Shown here: piece by piece, positions 37,408-37,480 of the stretch
Layout: every line of letters begins with the position of its first letter
Position numbering within the stretch: position 1 is the stretch's first letter
Source of the DNA: Candidatus Paraprevotella stercoravium
GTDB lineage: Bacteria; Bacteroidota; Bacteroidia; Bacteroidales; Bacteroidaceae
Direction of reading: 5' to 3'
Length of the DNA: 37,480 bases
Assembly: GCA_944320795.1 (NCBI GenBank)
Contig: CALUIU010000032.1
Location: 1 to 37,480 of the forward strand
The notes under the pieces: model-generated
The model's input: the letters and a program-made list of their open reading frames with translations, nothing else
The model's database searches: none
What the model was told of the DNA's origin: nothing
Program-made: the position numbers and the translations under genes

Positions 37408-37480
37408 GAGGGTGTGTCAAAATGTATGTTAATATGCATTTTGATGCACTTTCTTCATTTTTATGAAAAAAGGCCCGTAC
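37408..37480 (+). mobile_element. Right insertion-sequence end (terminal 73 bases)
   Basis: This is identical, in reverse complement, to bases 5-77. Read into the element it starts GAGGGTGTGTCAAAATG, then an imperfect palindrome (37417-37444) and a possible transposase start at 37463 (ATG AAA AAA GGC CCG TAC). The element itself is cut off by the window edge, so its family cannot be confirmed. It is inserted just downstream of the last surface-protein gene. Confidence 0.7.

Overview
The window is chromosomal DNA of a Bacteroidota bacterium, most likely Bacteroidaceae (Bacteroides or Phocaeicola-like). The clues are the Bacteroidales division and cell-wall gene order ending in a GatB/YqeY gene, repeated Bacteroidota-type promoters (TAnnTTTG -7 boxes, one with a TTTG box 19 bases upstream), a 656-residue GyrB, Bacteroides-style PCMD and calycin-like surface proteins, and glycoside hydrolases with GEVED-like and F5/8-type modules. 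The species cannot be fixed from the sequence alone.

Layout. (1) Bases 1-77 and 37408-37480 are the same 73-base sequence in opposite orientation, starting GAGGGTGTGTCAAAATG. This looks like one insertion-sequence end seen twice, so the window is probably a contig bounded by two copies of an IS. The left copy cuts into a Crp/Fnr-type regulator gene, leaving only its C-terminal half. (2) 371-5188 carries housekeeping genes: lysO-like exporter (-), then rnhB, gpmI, ung and a DUF3109 gene (+). (3) 5280-10148 (-) is a two-gene glycan module: a GH29 fucosidase followed by a large GH16 enzyme, without SusC/SusD. (4) 10378-13876 holds gyrB, rpsT and tRNA-Glu (-) and recO (+). (5) 13966-29480 (-) is the dcw cluster in the order rsmH-ftsL-ftsI-murE-mraY-murD-ftsW-murG-murC-ftsQ-ftsA-ftsZ-yqeY, tightly packed, with an apparent internal promoter before murG. 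mraZ, which normally heads this cluster, is absent. (6) 29724-37378 (+) starts with a cyclophilin and continues with an uncharacterised envelope set: a PCMD lipoprotein, a small beta-barrel, a calycin-like secreted protein, a mosaic PCMD/calycin/C-terminal-domain protein, a 58-residue Cys-containing peptide and a paralogue of the mosaic protein's C-terminal half.

How the genes fit together. The dcw genes make UDP-MurNAc-pentapeptide intermediates and lipids I and II (MurC, MurD, MurE with a meso-DAP DNPR motif, MraY, MurG) and build the divisome (FtsZ, FtsA, FtsQ, FtsL, FtsW, FtsI). The last region and the GH16 enzyme share a type-A-like C-terminal tail ending in a G-V/I-Y-x-V-N pattern, which suggests a common export or surface-anchoring route. 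The least explained part is 30588-37378: paralogous surface proteins, a tiny peptide gene, a poly-T tract inside a promoter and a neighbouring IS end.
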